Notes under the pieces: generated by a model
What the model was told of the DNA's origin: nothing
The model's database searches: none
Seen by the model: the letters and a program-made list of their open reading frames with translations, nothing else
Source of the DNA: a virus
Strand: one strand, 5' to 3'
Virus record (IMG/VR): IMGVR_UViG_3300022874_001633
Location: 1 to 22,941 of that record
DNA length: 22,941 nt
Program-made: the position numbers and the translations under genes
Shown here: in pieces, positions 15,301 to 21,689 of the stretch
Position numbering within the stretch: the stretch's first letter is position 1
How the letters are laid out: the number at the start of each line of letters is the position of its first letter

Positions 15301-17339
15301 GCATTCTGAATAGCATTTCCAAGTTGAATAAATTTATATTCATTGGTTTTATCTTGAGCTATTGTAAATAAATTTGTAGTTAAAAAATCTGTCATATTTC
15401 CACACCAATCTGCTCCCGCACATCTATCATTTATTTGTCCTTCTTCCCATGTTTGATTCTCTACAAACCAAACGTCATAAGTTTCAGCATCCTCATCTCC
15501 TGTGTGAAAACCAAACACAGCATTTTCTATAATTGCGTTTGTAGGAATCTCAGAAATATCAAACTTAAAGAAAGGCATTTCACCAGTACCGTCCATAAAA
15601 TCACAATATAAATTTACTTGAGAACCATCTTGAGAAGTTATATCCGCATCAAAGAAATCATCTTCAGTATTGTTTAATAAAATTGGAGTTGAATTTGTGA
15701 TATAATCTGCGTACATACTATAAATAATTTCTGCTTTTGTTGCTGCAGGCCAAGGATCATCTAAAGTAAAGCCTACTGATCTCCACCTACCATTTCCATA
15801 ATCGGCATTATCATAATAAACGTCAGAATCTCCATCTGTAATTTCTCCAACCGCAACTACATAAGATTGATTTGCAGAAAGAGTTAAATTAATACTTTCA
15901 TTTGTATGCCATTGGGGAGTTCCATCTAAAGTAAATCTATATTTATCACTAACTCTATTTTTTAAATGAGATAAATTTGAAGATAAATTATAAATTGCCA
16001 TACTCAATAGAGAAGATCCACTTGTAGTTGCATAAAGACTTAAATTTTCTACCGTATCTGAACTACTTCCAACGTGCATTGAGTTTTTACCAATATGGCC
16101 AATTGTATAACGCATTTGTGTAGAACTTCCACCAATAGAAGTAACCCCAAAAGTAGGACCAATTATTGAACCTCTTTCCAAATATCCTTGTGGACAAGTT
16201 ATTTCCCAAGTTCCATTTGCAATAGTCTGGTTACACCATGCTTTCTCTCCATTTGGATCAATTACAAAAGAACTTTCAATATTAAAGGCCTTTCCAGTTT
16301 TATATTCATTTCCAGACATAGAAGAATGATAACAAGCATAAGAATTTACAAGATTTGCAGGTCTATGTTCAATTGAATTCCCCCCTTTATCCCAACAATC
16401 AGTTTCATTACATCCTGTGGGATTTGGACTTTCGTGAAGAACATCCAATCCTGGTTGATAATAACATTCTAAATTTGATAAATCATAATCAAAAATAAAA
16501 TTGTTTGTAGTGGGTTTCTTTTTCAAAATTAATTCCCATTCTAGAGTGTTATCATCAACCATGTACCAAGAGGTTGTATATTCATCGTAACCATAAGATA
16601 AGTTTGCAATATCTTGGCCTTGGCCTTGTGATCCAGGAGTTATTTCAGAAGCAACGTTTGGAAGAGTAACTTTAAATTCTGATTCTCCCCATTTCTTTAA
16701 ACTAAATCCTGCATTGGTTGTAGATTCTCTAACACTAACTATAAAATCTTTTGAAGGATTATCATAGTCATAAGCAACTCCAGAATTGTCTGTATTTATT
16801 GCCCATTTATTTTGGGAGATTCCTACCCCTTCCCAAGTAGGATCTAAATATTCCTCATCCTCATAATTTACTGCCCATTTAACCACATCTGAAGGTTCAT
16901 TTTTATAAGCAATTACTCTAAATTCATAATCTCTATCCTTCCTTAAAACATAAGAATATTTTACTCCTTTATTATTCGGGGCCCCACACCATGTTCCGGT
17001 ACAAGTTTCATTAAGAGGAATATCTCTCCATCCTGTACCCCAACTTCTTTGAAGTGTCCAGGATTCAACTCCGGGAGCAAATTTAAAAATAGTCTCTCTT
17101 CCCCAAGGATCATAATCTGTGGGATAAATGAAAATATTTTCGTTAGCAGTCAAATTTACATAAGCATAACAAGGATCAGAAATATTTCCAGCACAGGTTT
17201 GATCTCCCGAATACCCAGTAATTATTATTGCTCCAGTAGAAGATAAATAAAGAAAAATTCCCATTATAAGAGTTCCTGTAACTGCTCCACTACTTACAAG
17301 CCATTTCTTTACAGTGCTACTATATACTCGTTTTGCCAT
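12351..17339 (-). CDS. giant, doubly anchored, sequon-rich multidomain protein (1662 aa)
   Basis: The start chosen is ATG 17339, just after the preceding stop; a longer frame from 17405 would overlap that gene. Residues about 13-40 form a membrane segment. Regions in order: an archaeal-type domain (about 40-170; D-P-W-G-R-E, W-R-D-I-P-L-N-E-T-C, C-G-A-P-N-N); a beta-sandwich (about 170-395) with L-E-W-E-L-I-L-K-K-K-P and K-T-G-K-A-F-N-I, seen in metagenomic phage structural proteins; an anchor-of-fold region (about 400-555); two DNRLRE-like modules (about 560-725 and 750-925); a calcium-type D-x-D-x-D-G block (about 1225-1265). A C-terminal membrane helix followed by K-R-K-G-G lies at the end. 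It is Cys-rich with many N-x-S/T sequons. It occupies a tail-neck position yet looks like a membrane-tethered surface protein. Confidence 0.72.
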   Translation of the reverse strand: MAKRVYSSTVKKWLVSSGAVTGTLIMGIFLYLSSTGAIIITGYSGDQTCAGNISDPCYAYVNLTANENIFIYPTDYDPWGRETIFKFAPGVESWTLQRSWGTGWRDIPLNETCTGTWCGAPNNKGVKYSYVLRKDRDYEFRVIAYKNEPSDVVKWAVNYEDEEYLDPTWEGVGISQNKWAINTDNSGVAYDYDNPSKDFIVSVRESTTNAGFSLKKWGESEFKVTLPNVASEITPGSQGQGQDIANLSYGYDEYTTSWYMVDDNTLEWELILKKKPTTNNFIFDYDLSNLECYYQPGLDVLHESPNPTGCNETDCWDKGGNSIEHRPANLVNSYACYHSSMSGNEYKTGKAFNIESSFVIDPNGEKAWCNQTIANGTWEITCPQGYLERGSIIGPTFGVTSIGGSSTQMRYTIGHIGKNSMHVGSSSDTVENLSLYATTSGSSLLSMAIYNLSSNLSHLKNRVSDKYRFTLDGTPQWHTNESINLTLSANQSYVVAVGEITDGDSDVYYDNADYGNGRWRSVGFTLDDPWPAATKAEIIYSMYADYITNSTPILLNNTEDDFFDADITSQDGSQVNLYCDFMDGTGEMPFFKFDISEIPTNAIIENAVFGFHTGDEDAETYDVWFVENQTWEEGQINDRCAGADWCGNMTDFLTTNLFTIAQDKTNEYKFIQLGNAIQNARNNAEDNFTVGFNNTASASEYFYVFSKENVDTAQRPLLTIRYINGTASEEVPEQPTIPEMCTNGWCIFNDSYNLEDVYIKENIATKDEHDEPRSKWDLSDYIPMFDYYGIGTTELQMYMTKEGSPDLDVAYLITDQGWTEATAFGSLTMDRENTSDPTMSSDSTGKFTNITITIQANASCMRNDSNFTIGLQDSNYIVDPIEAVVDSLTVLNLGHVKFLDNNKYAFIPREDSNSIYRPKLFISYPAMKLNESISDEDETRFYDEGFDIFWDSSVKLKATGGCGINVNGTHYISDPYEDARCNYSSSTNLSLGNYSIDVYGYTPSDRIVNETNSYWVNLTQRDVSGYWLFRAPINSSDADTGNSYSRRNSVDTGNGQDLGAMWRNSTEDDEGNLIGDEERHCDIWSEFFLDEQGYRSGTIDEVYCHVWIYYTGTRDDTGFGWSDSGYQESDGFSQTYYDAHKGINVFATDSNSSFPDINATYFKLLTYYNDSLGWDYADEFQFYNGSFKVTSDNMQIMSFPNQRSWCIFNDINGSDLGDLDALDLTDFDGDGITDYEELFVTRTDPYESDTDDDTHDDGTEKDNNKDGWDPYDWGTKHIYNPSTHGGIDMWMYKKNDSYQIATPVAKDYNDTLDWEFTSTEYNNMASYFSGSAYARTLQNTTDNYQHSQINVVVNVTQNISNIITTNVFWGGILQPKTAEDYGEYYDNRSSQIVNHSGTNLYVPGKKGRTKSLYLKQTREGFEDIIDSVTDTSGLLSYGVHLISSSNAIAGDVQSFLNVDFAEVWIITGGSILDITGPTTSDPITFTYPKNITVNLTFTEEGTTIISGFNIENITAGGEICTLHGATVYNVDHWEQNCSLPDLDSGTFDLVATGNTSTSGYILGTEQNSIISQGSCVCPGAGNNWEVNMEDECQFTDPCTLTIGNLSWIGSSGFFNCSAQLNLSNRNAPPSATTFYFSDECEIIYLILLLFTSTTIFKRKGGL

Positions 17340-17346
17340 TTTTCCA

Positions 17347-19218
17347 TTATGCTGCCCCGCAATCCTTCCCTCCTGAGGGCCAGTATATACATGAATCTGT
17401 AGCATTTAAATACCAAGTGCATGAAGGAGAATTCATACAAGTTATATTAATTGTTGTGGCATCAAATTGGATACTGATTGGTTCATAAGTCTCATCAGCT
17501 AAACTTTCATTCCAAGATAAATTTCCTGGAGTTAAAGCATCGTAAGTGGCATTGTAGGTTGAAAGCCATGCATCATTATAGATATTATATGTAGCTGTGG
17601 TTTGATTATAATTCCACTTTATTTCTGAATATAATGTATCTGCAAAACTTTCGTTCCAGGAGGAGTTATCTCCAGTTGTAGAATAACCTTGATCTAAAAC
17701 CCAACCTTTATTATCCCAAGTTGAGTTCCACATTGTAAAAGTGTTTAAACTTTGATTGTATCCCCACTTTATCTCTGCGTAAAGATTATCTGCAAAAGAT
17801 TGGTTCCAAGAAGAATTATCTCCTAATCCAGCAACTTGCCCATCAACATAATTTTTCATTGAAGTGTTAAAAACCACATCTTGCCCATCAACATAGTTTT
17901 TTATGGAGGTGTTAAATATGACATCTTGGGCATCCGCATAATCATTAGATAGGGTGGTATGGTTATAACCCCACTTAATTGCAGAATAAAGAGTTCCTGC
18001 AAAAGATTGGTTCCAGGAAACGTTGTCATCCCCTCCAACTCCTCCCTGATCCCATGTACTGTTCCACATTGTAAATGTTGCTAAACTTTGATTGTAAGCC
18101 CATTTTATTTCTGTATAAAGAGTATCAGAATAAGATTCATTCCAAGATAAATTTCCAGGGGTAGAAATTAAAGAGTCTACCTCGCTTTCATTATAAAATC
18201 CTAAACTCATCATGTTGTTGGTGGTATTAATTTTTAATATTAATGCATCAGCATAGTCGTTCGCCTCTGTGGTTTGATTATAACCCCATTTAATTTCTGC
18301 ATAAAGAGTATCAGAATAAGATTCATTCCAACTTGCATTTCCTCCTGTACCGAATGCTGAATACAAAGTGTCTGCAAAAGATTGGTTCCAAGTTACATTA
18401 TCTCCGGAAACAGAAATATCCGCATAAAGAGTATCTGTTAGAGATTGATTAAAAGATAAATTTCCCCCTGTAGTTCCTATTCCTGCATATAAACCATCAG
18501 CATAAGTTTCATTCCAACTTTGATTATTATATTTATTTGTAGTCCCTTCAGTTAAATCATTTGTTGTTTTAGTTCCTAACCAAGTTGTTAAAAAACCTGT
18601 TAAAGTATTATTAAATAAGGTATTCCACAAAGTGGGAATTATTTCATTTATATCCATATATAAAGTATCAGCATAACTTTCATTAAAAGAAATATTGCCT
18701 GAAGCAGAACCTATTGGTGCATAAAGAGTATCAGCATAAGTTTTGTTCCAATCTGCCCCATAAAGAATAGGAGCGAATAAAATCTCTGCAAAAGATTGGT
18801 TCCAGGAAACGTTGCCAGTACCAGTATTGTCTGTAGCCCAAGTAGAATTCCACATATTAAATGTCGCTAAAGATTGATTATAATCCCATTCTATTCCTGA
18901 ATAAAGAGTATTTGCTAAAGACTCATTCCAGGAAACATTTCCTCCTGTTCCAATAGCAGAATAAAGAAGATCAGCATAACTTTCATTCCATGATAAATTC
19001 CCTGAATTAGAACCTATAATAAAATCTTGTATTGTATAGCACGTAGTTGCATTACAATAGTATGATGCACTTATATTTGTGGCATTTATAATTTGATAAA
19101 CATTTCTTAGATTAATGTCCCCTTGGGGTGTAAATTCTGCTGATCCTACAATTCCCATTATAAAAATCATTCCAGTCAGAACTAAAAATATTCGATTAAT
19201 TTTTCCACTTGTCCTCAT
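17347..19218 (-). CDS. secreted repeat protein with fibre-like N-x-S-W-N-[EQ]-S repeats (623 aa)
   Basis: Residues 1-26 form a signal peptide (basic start, L-V-L-T-G-M-I-F-I-M-G-I-V-G-S-A). Residues 74-581 carry about 14 copies of N-x-[ST]-[WF]-N-[EQ]-S-x-A-D-x-L-Y-x-x-I, often followed by W-x-Y-N-Q-[ST]. Most copies hold two close sequons. Interspersed are M-W-N-S-T-W blocks and a tandem pair F-N-T-S-x-K-N-Y-V-D-G-Q. The C-terminus has paired cysteines and C-I-Y-W-P-S-G-G. The A-D-x-L-Y repeats recall phage tail-fibre repeats. GAGGG ten bases upstream supports the ATG. It lies between the gp6-like connector and the 1662-residue gene. A glycosylated fibre or surface spike is my best guess; function is not shown. 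Confidence 0.72.
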   Translation of the reverse strand: MRTSGKINRIFLVLTGMIFIMGIVGSAEFTPQGDINLRNVYQIINATNISASYYCNATTCYTIQDFIIGSNSGNLSWNESYADLLYSAIGTGGNVSWNESLANTLYSGIEWDYNQSLATFNMWNSTWATDNTGTGNVSWNQSFAEILFAPILYGADWNKTYADTLYAPIGSASGNISFNESYADTLYMDINEIIPTLWNTLFNNTLTGFLTTWLGTKTTNDLTEGTTNKYNNQSWNETYADGLYAGIGTTGGNLSFNQSLTDTLYADISVSGDNVTWNQSFADTLYSAFGTGGNASWNESYSDTLYAEIKWGYNQTTEANDYADALILKINTTNNMMSLGFYNESEVDSLISTPGNLSWNESYSDTLYTEIKWAYNQSLATFTMWNSTWDQGGVGGDDNVSWNQSFAGTLYSAIKWGYNHTTLSNDYADAQDVIFNTSIKNYVDGQDVVFNTSMKNYVDGQVAGLGDNSSWNQSFADNLYAEIKWGYNQSLNTFTMWNSTWDNKGWVLDQGYSTTGDNSSWNESFADTLYSEIKWNYNQTTATYNIYNDAWLSTYNATYDALTPGNLSWNESLADETYEPISIQFDATTINITCMNSPSCTWYLNATDSCIYWPSGGKDCGAA

Positions 19219-19263
19219 TTTTATTATACCCTCTTAGTACGCATTCTATTTAAAAATTGTTGT

Positions 19264-20106
19264 TTAAGCTATGTAAGACCTTGGTTTTAAGATTCCTTGA
19301 ATTTTGGAATTACCCATTAATAAATCTCTTTCTTTGACCAATTGTGTTGCAGTTTCCCTCCATTGAGTATAAGGTTCACCCTTTTGAACATTAAATTCTC
19401 CAAGGCCATAACCTACAATATCTGTATAAGATTGTCCAACAATCCTTGCAACCATTGAAATAGCACAAGCATAATTCATCAATTTTGTCATAATTGGACT
19501 TATCTCTAATTTTGTTACTGTGCTTCCAGATACGTGACCATAAATAAGTTTATCCACTACAATTGCTCCTGCTCCTGGAGTTGCATTAATTTGTGCAACC
19601 TCACTTAATCCATCCATCCCCTTGATTTCTACCCAATCAGCATCTGCAAAATCTGTGATGCTCGCCAGGGCTATGCTCACATCGGTTCCTGCGACCTCAG
19701 CAGCGCTTGTTGTGCTGCTAGTTGAACTTTCCTCCATGAAACCGTATAAATATTTAACTACAACTCTTGTAGCCCCAGTTTTAAACGTGCTATTTGTCAA
19801 ATCTTCATCTTGATTTAAAACTATCTTCCCACTTTCTTTGTAAAGATTCAGATGTGCTGGATCTTCTGTTGATCCGTTTATTTTTAATTCTCTAACTACT
19901 AATAAAGGATTTTTTGATAACATTAACCTTGATGTTCCATTGCCTTCAATAATATCTATTTTTTCAGTTGGAGTGAATTTAGTATTAAAAGATCTCTCTA
20001 TTTGGGGTTCACATTCTGCGATTATTGCAGTTACATCGTCGTCTGAGATTTCAGTTGAACTGATTCCTGCAGTTCTTCTAACAGTTGCAATAGTCACATA
20101 AGTCAT
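19264..20106 (-). CDS. head-tail connector protein, HK97 gp6-like, with inserted beta-domain (280 aa)
   Basis: The N-terminal helices (T-V-R-R-T-A-G-I; D-D-D-V-T-A-I-I-A-E-C-E-P-Q-I-E-R-S-F-N) match gp6/gp15-type connectors that dock under the portal. A strand region follows (I-D-I-I-E-G-N-G-T-S-R-L-M-L, N-P-L-L-V-V-R-E-L), as usual, and V-V-V-K-Y-L-Y-G-F. Residues about 126-201 are an insertion: a Ser/Thr linker and a small beta-barrel (W-V-E-I-K-G ... A-I-V-V-D-K-L-I-Y-G-H). The C-terminal helices (I-M-T-K-L-M-N-Y-A-C-A-I) close the fold. Typical connectors are nearer 100-200 residues, so it is long. Its ATGA start overlaps the stop of the 68-residue gene. Confidence 0.8.
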   Translation of the reverse strand: MTYVTIATVRRTAGISSTEISDDDVTAIIAECEPQIERSFNTKFTPTEKIDIIEGNGTSRLMLSKNPLLVVRELKINGSTEDPAHLNLYKESGKIVLNQDEDLTNSTFKTGATRVVVKYLYGFMEESSTSSTTSAAEVAGTDVSIALASITDFADADWVEIKGMDGLSEVAQINATPGAGAIVVDKLIYGHVSGSTVTKLEISPIMTKLMNYACAISMVARIVGQSYTDIVGYGLGEFNVQKGEPYTQWRETATQLVKERDLLMGNSKIQGILKPRSYIA

Positions 20107-20309
20107 GGATTAGCTCCCAGTTGCATTTTAAATAAAATCCCAACTCCTACAACCAAAAAACTTCCAATTATTGAGGTTAATCGATAATAAATCTTATATC
20201 CTTGGATTAATTTGAGTGTTTTACATTGATTCTCATAAAGACAAATAAGTTGTTGTTTCTGGGGCAATGCTTTAAATTCTCTTATTGAAAGGGACAATCC
20301 ATTAGGCAT
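20103..20309 (-). CDS. small single-helix membrane protein (68 aa)
   Basis: The chosen ATG (20307-20309) overlaps the previous stop; a start ten codons earlier would lie inside the neighbour. The product begins M-P-N-G-L-S-L-S-I-R-E-F-K-A-L-P and ends with a membrane helix, L-T-S-I-I-G-S-F-L-V-V-G-V-G-I-L-F. The R-E-F-K-A-L-P-x-K-Q-Q start and Q-x-K-T-L-K-L-I-x-x-Y-K segment suggest an amphipathic helix before the anchor. It is tightly coupled to both neighbours. I have the impression of similar small proteins beside connector genes in environmental tailed viruses, but no function is known to me. Confidence 0.65.
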   Translation of the reverse strand: MPNGLSLSIREFKALPQKQQLICLYENQCKTLKLIQGYKIYYRLTSIIGSFLVVGVGILFKMQLGANP

Positions 20310-20739
20310 AATGTTCTCCAAGTTTTTGTTCAACATCATCTCTAAAAGGCAAATTTTCTTTTTTATTTATTTTTTCAAGGAGTTTTTCTTTTGTTCCCCA
20401 TTCGACTATATCCTTTGCAGTTTTAGGCCCAATTCCTTTAATTCCTTTTAATTCTTTAAAAAATAAATCATCCGGAGTATAAATAACACCATCTCTTTCT
20501 GCTGCTATTCCATCTTTTAATCCTTCAACATAAGAATCATGTTCAATTTGTTTTGTTTCAACTTTGACTTTTCCAATTTTTCCAATTGTGGTCTTTGGAT
20601 TTACTTTTTCAAACCCCCGAAGATTTCCAATTGCTTCTGGCAATTCTACTACTTGGTTTTTGTATGCGAGGACCCAGTTATACCTTTGTCCCTCATCCAT
20701 TCTAACCTGGACATCCTCACCTCTGTTGATGAATTTCAT
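20302..20739 (-). CDS. head-module protein with C-terminal helix-hairpin-helix domain (145 aa)
   Basis: The first 60 residues form a beta-rich region (M-K-F-I-N-R-G-E-D-V-Q-V-R ... V-V-E-L-P-E-A-I-G) like many small capsid-module proteins. Residues about 95-125 contain a helix-hairpin-helix motif, L-K-G-I-K-G-I-G-P-K-T-A-K-D-I, normally a non-specific DNA-binding element. It could touch packaged DNA at the vertex or be a head-completion protein. GAGG eight bases upstream, encoded by the end of the previous gene, supports the ATG. The domain assignment is good; the role is inference. Confidence 0.68.
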   Translation of the reverse strand: MKFINRGEDVQVRMDEGQRYNWVLAYKNQVVELPEAIGNLRGFEKVNPKTTIGKIGKVKVETKQIEHDSYVEGLKDGIAAERDGVIYTPDDLFFKELKGIKGIGPKTAKDIVEWGTKEKLLEKINKKENLPFRDDVEQKLGEHYA

Positions 20740-20741
20740 TT

Positions 20742-21107
20742 TTATTCCTCATAAATAACATCCATTGTGACTGTTTCTGCAGCTGCCGCACTTGCTAAAG
20801 TTAAAACTAACTTTCCTGAAACTACAATAGGAACATATACCGGGAATGTTGCTGCATACAAACTATTTGCTGCATTGTCAACATCTACTGTTAGTGTTCT
20901 TGGGTACATTACTGTGTCCGTATTTCCTGTATAATTCACAATTGCTTGCGCCACTGGTTCTCCAGTACTATCTAAGTTGATGTCCATTGAATCTCCAGTT
21001 ACATCCCATGAAACTTTCATTATTTTCCCATGTATTGTTTCACTTGTCGCAGTTGCTCCTGTTGCTCCTGTTGCTACCGTCGCTACCATTCTGATTTTTC
21101 TAATCAT
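20742..21107 (-). CDS. probable capsid decoration-like protein (121 aa)
   Basis: A 121-residue beta-rich protein with a Thr/Ala/Gly repeat near the N-terminus (A-T-V-A-T-G-A-T-G-A-T), then G-K-I-M-K-V-S-W-D-V-T-G, D-I-N-L, Y-P-R-T-L-T-V, and a C-terminal strand pair (P-I-V-V-S-G-K-L-V-L-T-L ... V-T-M-D-V-I-Y-E-E). The G-x-I-x-x-V ... Y-P-R ... V-x-G-K-L order recurs in small structural proteins of many environmental phages near the capsid gene. A leader with AGGAG at 21119-21123 precedes the ATG. The decoration role is inference from fold-like pattern and position. Confidence 0.62.
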   Translation of the reverse strand: MIRKIRMVATVATGATGATATSETIHGKIMKVSWDVTGDSMDINLDSTGEPVAQAIVNYTGNTDTVMYPRTLTVDVDNAANSLYAATFPVYVPIVVSGKLVLTLASAAAAETVTMDVIYEE

Positions 21108-21144
21108 TTTGTTTTGTTCTCCTGTTTAATTGTGAGGTCTTTTT

Positions 21145-21181
21145 AGCCATCCTCGAGGCTGTTCTTTTAAAAAATAAAAAT
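21145..21181 (-). terminator. T-rich archaeal-type terminator after the 97-aa gene
   Basis: Directly after the stop of the 97-residue gene the minus strand reads TTTTTATTTTTT, the T-run that stops archaeal RNA polymerase. A short imperfect hairpin (AGCC/GGCT, 21145-21160, around the palindrome CCTCGAGG) follows and may belong to the next leader. Activity is unproven. Confidence 0.35.
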
Positions 21182-21475
21182 TTAATATGCCCAAACTATG
21201 TATGTTCGTACTCTATTATCCGCTGATCCTCCAACGGTAATTGTCAAAGTGCTTGAACTTACAGCTGTTATGGGTGCTTCAGTTACTACTACTGAGCCTG
21301 TGGTTGATTCAGAAAATCCTAATATTCCATGAATGTTAGTACATCCGAAATTACTCAAATCCACTGTCAGAGTATCTGCATCATCTACTGTTGCGTCAGT
21401 TACTACCTGAAACATCTTGACTCCACTTGTTGGGGTTATCTCTGTATTTGTTCCTACGTCGCCTAATGCTGTCAT
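21182..21475 (-). CDS. small beta-rich structural protein, paralogue of the right-edge gene (97 aa)
   Basis: A 97-residue Thr/Val-rich protein. Residues about 37-97 align without gaps until the last few residues with the truncated gene at the right edge, about 39 of 60 identical by eye, including F-G-C-T-N-I-H-G-I-L and V-V-T-E-A-P-I-T. Its size and position among capsid-proximal genes suggest a decoration or vertex protein. AGGAGG (21486-21491), ten bases upstream, fixes the ATG. The protein has a single conserved Cys and no catalytic motif. The family is not one I can name. Confidence 0.7.
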   Translation of the reverse strand: MTALGDVGTNTEITPTSGVKMFQVVTDATVDDADTLTVDLSNFGCTNIHGILGFSESTTGSVVVTEAPITAVSSSTLTITVGGSADNRVRTYIVWAY

Positions 21476-21485
21476 TTGTTTTGTT

Positions 21486-21491
21486 CCTCCT
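21486..21491 (-). promoter_or_regulatory. Shine-Dalgarno site AGGAGG in a repeated leader
   Basis: AGGAGG ten bases before the ATG of the 97-residue gene. The surrounding 28 bases (21475-21502) recur almost unchanged before the 121-residue gene (21107-21134). Confidence 0.6.
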
Positions 21492-21529
21492 GTTTATTTG
21501 TGGGTTTTAAGGCCCCTCGCCTCGAAATA

Positions 21530-21559
21530 ATAAAAAATAAAAAAAATAAATTAATGAAG
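21530..21559 (-). terminator. T-rich archaeal-type terminator after the 42-aa gene
   Basis: After the TAA of the 42-residue gene the minus strand has a T-rich stretch with an uninterrupted run of at least seven T. This fits archaeal factor-light termination and would separate the upstream genes from the 97-residue gene, which has its own leader. Confidence 0.35.
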
Positions 21560-21688
21560 TTATTTCTTCTTCTTTGGTTTTTCAACTAAGTTCAAATTAC
21601 CTTTGCCATCGCAAGTATTACACTCATATCCGTTTGCTATACCTTTGCCACCGCATTCATAACAATGTGTATCTTTTTTATCTACCAT
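21560..21688 (-). CDS. mini zinc ribbon with two DnaJ-type CxxCxGxG motifs (42 aa)
   Basis: A 42-residue protein starting at ATG 21688, one base after the beta-helix stop; a longer frame would lie inside that gene. It holds C-Y-E-C-G-G-K-G and C-N-T-C-D-G-K-G, two copies of the CxxCxGxG motif of the DnaJ zinc domain, enough to bind one zinc, and ends in a Lys-rich tail (K-P-K-K-K-K). There is no J-domain. It could aid protein folding or bind nucleic acid. It is a real gene by its coupling and the intact motif pair, but the function is unknown. Confidence 0.72.
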   Translation of the reverse strand: MVDKKDTHCYECGGKGIANGYECNTCDGKGNLNLVEKPKKKK

Positions 21689-21689
21689 T

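Noticed and set aside
17340-17405. Longer N-terminus of the 1662-residue protein from 17405
   Set aside because: It overlaps the end of the 623-residue gene, and the basic-plus-hydrophobic export signal begins naturally at ATG 17339.
17476-18999. CRISPR-like array
   Set aside because: The repeats are coding, in frame, diverged, and not separated by unique equal-length spacers.
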